In this document: positions 7,582 to 16,214 of the stretch, piece by piece
Position numbering within the stretch: position 1 is the stretch's first letter
Layout of the letters: every line of letters begins with the position of its first letter
DNA from: Gallionella sp.
GTDB lineage: Bacteria; Pseudomonadota; Gammaproteobacteria; Burkholderiales; Gallionellaceae
Direction: 5' to 3'
DNA length: 64,000 nt
Assembly: GCA_017880865.1 (NCBI GenBank)
Contig: JADGRL010000003.1
Span: 1-64,000, forward strand
Made by a program: the position numbers and the translations under genes
The notes under the pieces: generated by a model
The model's input: the letters and a program-made list of their open reading frames with translations, nothing else
The model's database searches: none
What the model was told of the DNA's origin: nothing

Positions 7582-8909
7582 AAAAACTATTCCGCTCTCC
7601 TCTGGCTGTGTTCTTGCTCTCCATTACCGTCGTCGGCGCAGGCAGCGTCGTTTATTGGCAGTTCTTCAGAGTTGTGCCACCGCAATATCGTTTGCAAGCC
7701 GTGGAAAGCGGCGACATCAGCCAAACCGTCTCGGCCAACGGCACGATCAATCCGGTGACACTGGTGAGTGTCGGCACGCAGGTTTCCGGCACCGTCAAAA
7801 AACTGTACGTGGACTTCAACAGCAAAGTCGAGAAGGGACAGATATTGCTGGAACTCGATGATGCGCTGCTCGCCGCGCAACAAAAGCAGAGCGTGGCCAA
7901 TGTGCAAAATGCCGATGCCTCGCTGGAACTGGCGACGGCCAACGAAGCGCGCATGCGCAATTTATTCACGCAGGAATATGTCTCGAAACAGGAGCTGGAT
8001 ACCGCGGTGCAAGCCAAAAAATCTGCCGAAGCGCAGTTGAAATTAGCGCAAGCGACCGTTGAAAAAGACCGCACCACCCTCGCCTATTCGGTGATCCGAT
8101 CACCTGTGTCCGGCGTGGTGGTCGATCGCTCGGTGGATGTCGGCCAAACCGTTGCCGCCAGCTTGCAGACCCCGACGCTGTTCAAGATCGCGCAGGATTT
8201 ATCCAGGATGCAGATCGATGCCAATTTCGCCGAGGCCGACATCGGCAACATCCGCGTCGACCAGGCCGTGCGTTTCACCGTGGATGCTTTTCCGAACCAA
8301 AGCTTTAAGGGCGTGGTTAAACTGATACGCCTGAATCCGACCACGGTATCCAACGTAGTCACCTACGATGCGGTGATCAACGTGGACAATCCCGAGCAGA
8401 TTTTATTGCCCGGCATGACGGCCTATGTGAACATCGCGGTGACCGAACGCAAGGCTGTGTTGCTGGTCCCCAATGCGGCGCTGCGTTTCAAACCCGCCAA
8501 TGCCGAAACACAAAAACCCGCTGCCAATCAAACTCCGGCATCGGGTCAAAAGGCCGGTGCGCCGAACAGTGGCGGTCGTCCCGGTGGCTCCGCAAATGTG
8601 GATGCCGCAAAACCAAAAGACGAAAAGCGTTTGATGAAACCACTAGCCAATCAACTAAGCGAGCAAACAACGCTCACTAAGTCGCTGGTTATGTCCGGGC
8701 ACCCGCGAGACGTATTTTCCGGCAAGGTCTATGTGCTGGAACAGGGTCAACTGAAACCGGTCAGCGTGACGCTCGGCATCACCGACAACCGCAACACCGA
8801 AATCACCGGCGGAGAACTCAAGGCGGGCGACCAGATCGTGATTGGCGAGGCGCAAGCCTCAGACAAACCGGCCAGCACTGGCGCAAGGCCACCGACGAGA
8901 ATGTTCTAA
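7578..8909 (+). CDS. MacA-type periplasmic adaptor subunit
   Basis: A 443-residue membrane-fusion protein. It has an N-terminal membrane anchor (residues ~8-28), a biotinyl-lipoyl half-motif (VSVGTQVSGTVKKLYVD), a helical hairpin and a returning lipoyl half (SVIRSPVSGVVVDRSVDVGQTV), then beta-barrel and membrane-proximal parts. It should link the inner-membrane MacB-type ABC unit to the TolC-type channel. The C-terminal part contains a Pro/Ala/Gly-rich linker, and residues ~353-372 are encoded by a dispersed hairpin element (8633-8693) read in frame. Both flanking genes belong to the same exporter. The substrate is not predictable. Confidence 0.93.
   Translation: MKKLFRSPLAVFLLSITVVGAGSVVYWQFFRVVPPQYRLQAVESGDISQTVSANGTINPVTLVSVGTQVSGTVKKLYVDFNSKVEKGQILLELDDALLAAQQKQSVANVQNADASLELATANEARMRNLFTQEYVSKQELDTAVQAKKSAEAQLKLAQATVEKDRTTLAYSVIRSPVSGVVVDRSVDVGQTVAASLQTPTLFKIAQDLSRMQIDANFAEADIGNIRVDQAVRFTVDAFPNQSFKGVVKLIRLNPTTVSNVVTYDAVINVDNPEQILLPGMTAYVNIAVTERKAVLLVPNAALRFKPANAETQKPAANQTPASGQKAGAPNSGGRPGGSANVDAAKPKDEKRLMKPLANQLSEQTTLTKSLVMSGHPRDVFSGKVYVLEQGQLKPVSVTLGITDNRNTEITGGELKAGDQIVIGEAQASDKPASTGARPPTRMF
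8633..8693 (-). repeat. dispersed hairpin element, copy B, inside the MacA-type gene
   Basis: Its reverse complement begins CATAACCAGCGACTT and ends GATTGGCTAGTGGTTTCATC, matching copy A at both ends. The inner arms pair as CGACTTAGTGAGC with GCTCGCTTAGTTG. It is read in frame as part of the adaptor's linker, with no stop. Confidence 0.75.
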
Positions 8910-8941
8910 CACGAATTATCATGAACCCAAATTTCATAAAA

Positions 8942-9019
8942 CGTAGGTCGGGCTTTAGCCCGACATGTCGGGTTGCCCCGCAGGGGTTCTTGCACCCTTT
9001 GGGCGAAACCCGACCTACG
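8942..9019. repeat. dispersed palindromic repeat between adaptor and ATPase genes
   Basis: CGTAGGTCGGG (8942-8952) is repeated inverted as CCCGACCTACG (9009-9019). A perfect inner hairpin GTCGGGC/GCCCGAC lies at its left. The segment containing GGGTTCTTGCACCC resembles, in reverse complement, the element read through in glnD near 16310. It separates genes that otherwise belong to one operon by 123 bases. Confidence 0.75.
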
Positions 9020-9032
9020 ACCAGGCAGTTAA

Positions 9033-9740
9033 ATGTCTGACTCCGTTATCAGCATCGAAGGCTTGTCCAAGTCCTACCAGACTTCTGCCGGGTTGTTCCC
9101 CGCACTCAAGGAGGTAAACCTCAGCGTTGAGACTGGCGAATTCGTCGCGATCATGGGGCCGTCCGGTTCGGGAAAATCCACTTTCATGAATATCCTCGGC
9201 TGCCTCGACCAACCCAGTGCCGGCCGCTATGTGCTGGATGGTCGCGATGTCGCTCATTTGAGCAAGGACGAACTGGCCCTGTTGCGCAATCGCACCATCG
9301 GCTTTGTGTTCCAGGGTTTCAATCTGTTGCCGCGCATGTCGCTGCTGGACAATGTCGCCCTGCCGCTGATCTATCGCGGCATGGAACACCAAGAGCGCCA
9401 GCAGCGCGCGCACGAACTGCTCACCAAAGTCGGGCTGGGAAACTATGCCGCTTCCACACCCAACAAGATTTCTGGCGGTCAGCAGCAACGCGTCGCGATT
9501 GCGCGCGCCCTGGTCAACCGCCCTCGCCTGATCCTGGCCGATGAACCCACCGGCAATCTGGACAGCCATACCAGCGAAGAAATCATGGCTTTGTTCGAAG
9601 AGCTGAACAATGAGGGCATCACCATCGTGCTGGTGACCCACGAAGAGGACGTCGCCCGCCACGCCAAACGCAAAGTGCGTTTCTTTGACGGGCGCATCAT
9701 CAGCGACGAAGCCACACCACATCAGGAGCGTGTCGCATGA
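9033..9740 (+). CDS. MacB-type ABC transporter ATP-binding subunit
   Basis: A 235-residue ABC ATPase with Walker A GPSGSGKST, the signature SGGQQQRVAIARAL, and Walker B LILADEP followed by TGNLDS, the usual LolD/MacB-group pattern. It powers the mechanotransmission permease encoded directly after it (ATGA overlap). In E. coli MacB the ATPase and permease are one protein; here they are two. With the adaptor and TolC-type channel upstream it makes a complete exporter of unknown substrate (macrolide, peptide or lipopeptide-like by family). Confidence 0.94.
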   Translation: MSDSVISIEGLSKSYQTSAGLFPALKEVNLSVETGEFVAIMGPSGSGKSTFMNILGCLDQPSAGRYVLDGRDVAHLSKDELALLRNRTIGFVFQGFNLLPRMSLLDNVALPLIYRGMEHQERQQRAHELLTKVGLGNYAASTPNKISGGQQQRVAIARALVNRPRLILADEPTGNLDSHTSEEIMALFEELNNEGITIVLVTHEEDVARHAKRKVRFFDGRIISDEATPHQERVA

Positions 9741-10957
9741 TACTCGCGATGCTCGGCGAAGCCTGGCGCGCGATGGGCGCAAACCGTCTGCGCACGCTGC
9801 TGACCATGCTCGGCATGGTGATCGGCGTCGGTGCGGTGGTGCTGATGATGTCGGTCGGCCAAGGCGCGCAATATGCGATCAAACAAACCATCGCCGCGAT
9901 GGGCAGCAACCTGTTCATCCTGCTGTCCGGCAGCACGTCGACAGGCGGGGTTCGCTCCGGTGGCGGCGGCAATCTCACGCTGACGGTCAATGATGCGGAC
10001 GCCATCTCCGAGCTGCCCGGCGTACAGGCCGTAGCACCCATTCATCCCGGCAGCGCGCAAATCGTGTACGGGCCGAACAACTGGAACACCTCGGTGATTG
10101 GTACCACGCCGGGCTATCTGGATGCGCGTTCCTGGCCCGTGGTCTCGGGTGCGGCTTTCACCGACTCGGATGTGCGCTCCGCCACGCGCGTAGCCCTGAT
10201 CGGTCAGACCGCCGCGCAAAATTTATTCGGTGACGAAGATCCGGTCGGTAAGACCATCCGCATCCGGCAAAGCCCGTTCGTCATCCTCGGGGCATTGGCC
10301 GTCAAGGGTCAAGGCATGGATGGGCGCGATCAGGACGACACCATTCTGATCCCGCTCACCACCGCACAACGCCAGGTATACGGTTCCCAGTTTCCGGGTT
10401 CGGTGCGCATGGTGATGGTGCAGACCACGACCCAGGAAATAATGCCCGCAGTGGAAAAATCCATGACCGAACTGCTGCGCCAGCGCCACCGGATACGCGA
10501 AGGCATGGATAACGATTTCTTCCTGCGCAACCTCACCGCCGCAGCGGATTCGGCGGCAGAGAGCACGCGCGTCATGTCGCTGCTGCTCGGCGCAATCGCA
10601 TCCGTTTCGCTGCTGGTGGGCGGCATCGGCATCATGAACATCATGCTGGTCTCGGTCACCGAGCGCACCCGCGAAATCGGCATCCGCATGGCGATCGGTG
10701 CGCGCGAACGCGACATCCTGCTGCAATTTTTATTGGAGGCCATCATCATCTCGGTGGTAGGCTGTTTCATCGGACTGCTGTTGGGGATCGGCGGCGCGCT
10801 GCTGGCCGAGTCACTGACCGGCACGATGGTCATCATCTCGGTCAACTCGGTCATCGTGGCATTTGGCGTCGCGGCGACGGTGGGAATTTTCTTCGGCTTT
10901 TATCCGGCACGCAAAGCCGCGCGGCTTGATCCGATCGAGGCGTTGCGCTACCAATAA
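9737..10957 (+). CDS. MacB-type ABC transporter permease (FtsX family)
   Basis: A 406-residue permease with one N-terminal transmembrane helix (around TLLTMLGMVIGVGAVVLM), a large periplasmic domain (~60-280), and three C-terminal helices typical of FtsX/MacB proteins. GGIGIMNIMLVSVTERTREI is the family's hallmark stretch at the second helix. It starts within the ATPase gene's last codons (ATGA). Its 3' end is followed by 62 bases and then the RND adaptor gene on the same strand. Confidence 0.93.
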   Translation: MILAMLGEAWRAMGANRLRTLLTMLGMVIGVGAVVLMMSVGQGAQYAIKQTIAAMGSNLFILLSGSTSTGGVRSGGGGNLTLTVNDADAISELPGVQAVAPIHPGSAQIVYGPNNWNTSVIGTTPGYLDARSWPVVSGAAFTDSDVRSATRVALIGQTAAQNLFGDEDPVGKTIRIRQSPFVILGALAVKGQGMDGRDQDDTILIPLTTAQRQVYGSQFPGSVRMVMVQTTTQEIMPAVEKSMTELLRQRHRIREGMDNDFFLRNLTAAADSAAESTRVMSLLLGAIASVSLLVGGIGIMNIMLVSVTERTREIGIRMAIGARERDILLQFLLEAIIISVVGCFIGLLLGIGGALLAESLTGTMVIISVNSVIVAFGVAATVGIFFGFYPARKAARLDPIEALRYQ

Positions 10958-11019
10958 GGGATATATCATCCCAGCCTCATTGATGTTGATGAGTGGTATT
11001 TTCAGGAGCACCTTTTTAG

Positions 11020-12291
11020 ATGCAAGTTAACTCTCAAAAAAGATATTCGACACGCGCAAAGCGACGCATGGTAATAGCGCTGTCCGTCATTTCGCTTGTT
11101 GCGCTGACGGTCGCAATCTGGATATGGCTGACCAGTAGCGCTGCGGACAAGCCCAAGGGGGCGGGCATGGTACAAGTGGTGAGTGCCCAGGTTAAGCAGA
11201 CCGATGTATCGGTCGAACTCACCGCAAACGGCACGGTATCGGCACAGCAAACGGTCGATGTGCGGCCACAGATCAGTGCCATGGTCAAAAGCGTGCATAT
11301 CAAGGAGGGGCAGTTCGTACACAAAGGCGACCTGTTATTCACCCTCGATACGCGCCTTGATGATGCCAATCTCGGCAAAGCCGAAGCACAGGTGGTCAAG
11401 GATCGCGCCGACCTGATGAATGCTGAGCGGAATCTTGAACGCCTGCGCGGCTTGTTAAAACAGGAGTACATTTCACAGTCCGAATTTGATACGGCGCAAA
11501 ATCAGGTAGACGTATTTCGCGGCCAGCTTGCAATTGATAGGGCATCCCTTGAGGCGAGCCGTGTGGCGCGCAGCTTCGACGAGATCAAGGCGCCGATTGC
11601 CGGGCGCACCGGCACCATTGTGGTCTATGCGGGAAGTCTGGTGCAACCTGGCACGTCGACCGCGATTGGTGCCGTGCTGGTGAGCATCACGCAGATCGAT
11701 CCGATCAATGTTAGCTTCACGTTGCCGGAGCGGGAGATTGCGGGATTGCAGCAAGCCTTTGCCAAAGGCTTCGTTCCCGTCAGCGCGAAACTGGATTTGG
11801 CCGACCAGACAGAACTGAAAGGCCGTCTGGTGTTCATCGATAACTCGGTGGATGCGGCCAGCGGCACCATTCGTCTCAAGGCCGAATTTCCCAACGCCGA
11901 CCATCGCCTCTGGCCGGGCATGTTTGTCACGGTGGCGCTGGCGCCGCGCACGCTGGTCGGTGTTCTTACGGTTCCCGCGCAGGCGGTGCAGACCGGGCCG
12001 GAGAAAAAATTTCTTTACGTGATCGGGGAAGACCACAAGGTGGCGTCCACGCCCATCAATGTGCGCCTGATTCAGGACGGCTACGCCGTGGTCGAGGGCA
12101 TCGCATTGGGCGCGCGTGTCGTCGTGGAAGGTGCGCAAAATCTCAGGCCGGGTAGCGTCGTAGTCGAAGCCGATGGTGCTGGAAAATCAGCGGGTAAATC
12201 GGCAGTTCAGGATCCGAGCGCAACGGGCCATGGTACGACGGGTAAGACCGGCAAAGCCACCATACAATCCGACAGTGCGGCTAAGCAATGA
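11020..12291 (+). CDS. RND efflux periplasmic adaptor subunit
   Basis: A 423-residue membrane-fusion protein of the MexA/MdtA type. It has an N-terminal anchor (~17-38), a lipoyl half-motif (GTVSAQQTVDVRPQISAMV), a helical hairpin, a second half (IKAPIAGRTGTIVVYAGSLV), a beta-barrel and a membrane-proximal domain, with a low-complexity Ala/Gly/Lys/Thr tail. It begins after AGGAG. It overlaps the pump gene by ATGA, so the two are coupled. No outer-membrane factor is encoded beside the pair, so the upstream TolC-type channel is the obvious candidate partner. Confidence 0.93.
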   Translation: MQVNSQKRYSTRAKRRMVIALSVISLVALTVAIWIWLTSSAADKPKGAGMVQVVSAQVKQTDVSVELTANGTVSAQQTVDVRPQISAMVKSVHIKEGQFVHKGDLLFTLDTRLDDANLGKAEAQVVKDRADLMNAERNLERLRGLLKQEYISQSEFDTAQNQVDVFRGQLAIDRASLEASRVARSFDEIKAPIAGRTGTIVVYAGSLVQPGTSTAIGAVLVSITQIDPINVSFTLPEREIAGLQQAFAKGFVPVSAKLDLADQTELKGRLVFIDNSVDAASGTIRLKAEFPNADHRLWPGMFVTVALAPRTLVGVLTVPAQAVQTGPEKKFLYVIGEDHKVASTPINVRLIQDGYAVVEGIALGARVVVEGAQNLRPGSVVVEADGAGKSAGKSAVQDPSATGHGTTGKTGKATIQSDSAAKQ

Positions 12292-15200
12292 ATCTCTCCG
12301 AGCTATGTATCCGCCGCCCGGTCATGACGGTGCTGTTGTCGGCTTCCGTAGTACTGGCCGGCATCATCGCTTACGATGGCATCCCCATTGCCGCATTGCC
12401 TAGCTACGATACGCCCACCATCTCGGTCAACGCATCGCTGCCCGGTGCCAGCCCGGAGACCATGGCCTCTTCGGTCGCCACACAACTCGAGCGCCAGTTC
12501 TCCATCATCTCCGGCCTGTCCGTGATCAGCTCGACGAGCACGCTGGGCAACACCTCAATCACGCTGGAATTCGATCAGGACCGCAATATCGACAGCGCTG
12601 CTATCGATGTGCAGGCCGCATTGCTGCGTGCGCAGCGTACGCTGCCAATTGAGATGACCACGCCGCCGTCCTATCAAAAGGTCAACCCCGCCGATGCGCC
12701 GATCATTTTTCTCTCCCTGACATCGCCTTCGATGCCGCTCTCGGATCTGAACAGCTTCGCCAGCAACCTTATTTCTCCGACGCTTTCTACCCTTTCCGGC
12801 GTGGCGCAAGTCAACATCAACGGGCAGAAAAAATATGCCGTGCGGGTGCGCGTGAATCCGGAGGCGCTCGCGACACGCAATCTGACCGTTGATGACATCG
12901 CCAATGCGCTGCACAGCGCTAATGCCAACTCCCCGGTCGGCACGCTGGACGGGCCGCGCCAGACGCTGATCATCCAGGCCAACCGCCAGCTCGGCAATGC
13001 CGCCGCATTTGCCAATCTGATCGTGGCCACCGCCCCGAGCGGCAGTCCGGTGCGGCTCTCCGAGATTGCGGTAGTCGAGGACAGCGTGGAATCGGTCAAG
13101 ACGGCCAGCTGGGTCAACGGCGAACGCGCCATCACGCTTTCGGTGCAGCGCCAGCCAGGTGCCAACACCGTATCAACAGTGGATGCGATCAAGGCGGCAA
13201 TGCCCAAGCTCATCGCCCAGATGCCGTCGTCGGTTCAGCTCAAGCTGCGCAATGACCGCTCGGTGTCAATCCGCAATTCGATCCACGACGTGCAGGTCAC
13301 GCTGGCGATCACCATTGCCCTCGTCGTGCTGGTGATTTTTCTGTTTCTGCGCAAGCCCACTGCCACCCTCATCCCGGCACTGTCGCTGCCGATCTCGCTG
13401 TTGGGAACGATCGCGCTGATGCGTGCCTTCGGCTATAGCCTGGACAATATTTCCTTGCTCGCGATTACCCTTGCGGTCGGACTGGTGGTGGACGACGCGA
13501 TCGTGATGCTGGAAAACATCGTGCGCCATGTCGAGAACGGCATGCCGCCGTTGCAGGCCGCGCTGCAAGGATCGAAGGAAATGAGCTTTACGATCATGTC
13601 GATTTCCCTGTCGCTGGTCGCGGTGTTCATCCCAATCTTTTTCATGCCCGGCGTGATCGGGCTCTTGTTCCATGAATTTGCCGCCGTAGTGGGCATCGCA
13701 GTGCTGGTGTCGGCCGTGGTGTCGCTCACGCTGGTGCCTATGCTGGCCAGCCGCTACCTGGCCCAACAAGAAGCCGAAGCAGATAGCCTGAAATGGACCG
13801 CATGGTTCGAGCGCGGATTTGAAAAAGTGCTGGCATTTTATGAGCGCGCGCTCGACTGGGCATTACTGCATAACCGTATCGTGCTGGGTATTGCGATTGG
13901 CACGCTGGTCGTCACTATCGCGCTGTTCATGGCCTTACCCAAGGGGTTCTTTCCCAATGAGGATATCGGCCAGGCATTCATCACGGTGGAGGCGGTCGAA
14001 GATATTTCTTTTCCCGCCATGACGGAATTATTGCAGCGTACCGGTGATGTGCTGCGCGCCAATCCCGCCGTCGATACCCTGATCGTCAATGCCAACGACA
14101 GCAACAGCGGACGCCTGTTCATGAACCTCAAACCAAGAGGCGAGCGCCCGCCCATCGACAAGGTGATCGAAGAAATGCGTCGCGACGTGCGGGTCATTCC
14201 CGGCGTCAATGTTTTCATCAATCCCATTCAGAACTTGAGGCTCGGCGGCCGCATCAGCAAGAGCCGGTATCAGTACGTCATGCGCAGCGTGCGCGCAGAA
14301 GAACTGCGCGTGGCATCCGAAAGCCTGATGTCACGCATGCGCGACGAATCCATTTTCCGCGACGTCACCAGCGACTCGCAACTAAAGGGCTTGCAGGCGC
14401 GCCTGAATATCAACCGCGACAAGGCCAACCTGCTGGGCGTGCAAATCGCGGACATCCGTTCCGCGCTATACAGTGCTTTCGGCGAGCGTCAGGTCTCGAC
14501 GATCTACACCTCCAGCGATAGTTATCAAGTCATCATGCAGGTCGCAGCCGAAGACCGCACCGACGAAAGCGCTTTCGACAAGATTTATGTGCGGGCCAAG
14601 AACGGCACGCTGGTTTCGCTGCCCAGCATCGCAACTGTCGAGCGTGAAGTCGGGCCGCTCTCGATCAATCACACCGGACAGCTCAACGCGCTGACAGTCT
14701 CATTCAACCTCGCGCCCGGCGCGGCATTGGGCGATGCATCCATGCGCATCGAGCAATTCAAACATGAGCTCAATCTGCCGGTGAGCATACTCACCAGTTA
14801 CGGTGGCGACGCTGCGGCATTCCAGTCATCGCAGGCTAGCCAGATGGTGCTGATCGCTGTCGCTTTACTGGTGATCTATGTGCTGCTGGGCGTGTTGTAC
14901 GAAAGTTATATTCACCCGATCACGATTCTTTCGGGCCTGCCTTCGGCTGCGGTTGGCGCACTGGCGATGTTATGGATATTCAACATCGATCTTTCGATCA
15001 TCGCGATGATCGGCATCCTGATGCTGATCGGCATCGTCAAGAAAAACGCCATCATGATGATCGACTTTGCGCTCAACGCCCAACGCGCTGAGGGCATGGC
15101 ACCGCTCGATGCGATCCGCACCGCCTGTCTGCTGCGTTTTCGCCCGATCATGATGACCACCTCGGCGGCACTGATGGGCGCATTGCCCATCGCGATAGGT

Positions 15201-15407
15201 TTTGGCGCGGGTGCCGAACTGCGCCAGCCGCTGGGCCTCGCCGTCGTCGGCGGATTGTTGTTCTCGCAGGTGATCACGCTTTTCATCACGCCAGTGATCT
15301 ATCTCTATCTAGATCGCTTTTCGGGTAGCGGGCCACTTAAGCTAGCAGGTGAAAAGCTATTGTCCGAGCACCCGTTGGAATCACGTGATATTCTTAGGCA
15401 ACCTTAA
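12288..15407 (+). CDS. RND efflux transporter permease, MdtB/MexB-like
   Basis: A 1039-residue inner-membrane proton/drug antiporter, the normal length for the HAE1 group. It opens NLSELCIRRPVMTVLL, has the TM4 proton-relay pair in GLVVDDAIVMLENIV, and a C-terminal half with GIVKKNAIMMIDFAL. The sequence looks nearest to MdtB/MdtC-like pumps, but only one pump gene is present, so it probably forms a homotrimer. Substrates cannot be read from sequence. map follows 16 bases downstream. Confidence 0.94.
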   Translation: MNLSELCIRRPVMTVLLSASVVLAGIIAYDGIPIAALPSYDTPTISVNASLPGASPETMASSVATQLERQFSIISGLSVISSTSTLGNTSITLEFDQDRNIDSAAIDVQAALLRAQRTLPIEMTTPPSYQKVNPADAPIIFLSLTSPSMPLSDLNSFASNLISPTLSTLSGVAQVNINGQKKYAVRVRVNPEALATRNLTVDDIANALHSANANSPVGTLDGPRQTLIIQANRQLGNAAAFANLIVATAPSGSPVRLSEIAVVEDSVESVKTASWVNGERAITLSVQRQPGANTVSTVDAIKAAMPKLIAQMPSSVQLKLRNDRSVSIRNSIHDVQVTLAITIALVVLVIFLFLRKPTATLIPALSLPISLLGTIALMRAFGYSLDNISLLAITLAVGLVVDDAIVMLENIVRHVENGMPPLQAALQGSKEMSFTIMSISLSLVAVFIPIFFMPGVIGLLFHEFAAVVGIAVLVSAVVSLTLVPMLASRYLAQQEAEADSLKWTAWFERGFEKVLAFYERALDWALLHNRIVLGIAIGTLVVTIALFMALPKGFFPNEDIGQAFITVEAVEDISFPAMTELLQRTGDVLRANPAVDTLIVNANDSNSGRLFMNLKPRGERPPIDKVIEEMRRDVRVIPGVNVFINPIQNLRLGGRISKSRYQYVMRSVRAEELRVASESLMSRMRDESIFRDVTSDSQLKGLQARLNINRDKANLLGVQIADIRSALYSAFGERQVSTIYTSSDSYQVIMQVAAEDRTDESAFDKIYVRAKNGTLVSLPSIATVEREVGPLSINHTGQLNALTVSFNLAPGAALGDASMRIEQFKHELNLPVSILTSYGGDAAAFQSSQASQMVLIAVALLVIYVLLGVLYESYIHPITILSGLPSAAVGALAMLWIFNIDLSIIAMIGILMLIGIVKKNAIMMIDFALNAQRAEGMAPLDAIRTACLLRFRPIMMTTSAALMGALPIAIGFGAGAELRQPLGLAVVGGLLFSQVITLFITPVIYLYLDRFSGSGPLKLAGEKLLSEHPLESRDILRQP

Positions 15408-15422
15408 ATCAACGCAATAAAT

Positions 15423-16214
15423 ATGTCCGTTTCCATCAAGACCCCGCAAGAAATCGAGAAAATGCGCGTCGCCGGTCGGCTGACCAGCGAGGTGCTCGAT
15501 TACATCGGCCCGTTCGTCAAGGCGGGCGTGACCACCGACGAGCTGGACCGGCTCTGCCATGACCTGATCGTCAATGTACAACATGGCATTCCCGCCCCGC
15601 TCAACTACGCACCCGGCGGGCATACGCCCTACCCGAAATCCATCTGCACCTCGATCAACCATCAGGTATGCCACGGCGTACCGAGCGACAAGGTGCTCAA
15701 GAACGGCGATATCGTCAATCTGGACATCACCGTCATCAAGGACGGTTACCACGGCGACAGCAGCCGGATGTTTTATGTCGGCGAACCATCAATTCAGGCC
15801 AGACGCTTGTGCGAAGCCACCTATCAATCGCTATGGCGCGGCATCCGCGTGGTCAAGCCGGGTGCGTATCTGGGCGATATCGGCCATGCCATTCAGAGCT
15901 ATGTCGAACCGCTGGGCTACAGCGTGGTGCGCGAATTCTGCGGACATGGCATCGGTCATAAATTCCATGAAGAACCGCAGGTGCTGCATTACGGCCGTCC
16001 CAAGACCGGATTGAGACTCGAAGCGGGCATGACCTTCACGATCGAGCCGATGATCAATGCCGGCAAAGCGGGCATCAAACAGCTCGGCGATGGCTGGACC
16101 GTGGTCACCAAAGACCACAGCCTGTCCGCCCAATACGAGCACACCCTGCTCGTCACCGAGTCCGGCTTTGAAGTGTTAACTGTTTCCGATGGCTGTCCTC
16201 CCCCTCCACAATGA
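15423..16214 (+). CDS. map: methionine aminopeptidase, type I
   Basis: Removes the N-terminal Met from nascent proteins. The 263-residue protein keeps all metal ligands: two Asp in NLDITVIKDGYHGDSS, His in GHGIGHKFHEEP, Glu in FTIEPM and Glu in QYEHTLLVTE. The C-terminus ends with a few extra residues (Pro-rich) because the frame runs 26 bases into glnD. map next to glnD is common in betaproteobacteria. Confidence 0.97.
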   Translation: MSVSIKTPQEIEKMRVAGRLTSEVLDYIGPFVKAGVTTDELDRLCHDLIVNVQHGIPAPLNYAPGGHTPYPKSICTSINHQVCHGVPSDKVLKNGDIVNLDITVIKDGYHGDSSRMFYVGEPSIQARRLCEATYQSLWRGIRVVKPGAYLGDIGHAIQSYVEPLGYSVVREFCGHGIGHKFHEEPQVLHYGRPKTGLRLEAGMTFTIEPMINAGKAGIKQLGDGWTVVTKDHSLSAQYEHTLLVTESGFEVLTVSDGCPPPPQ

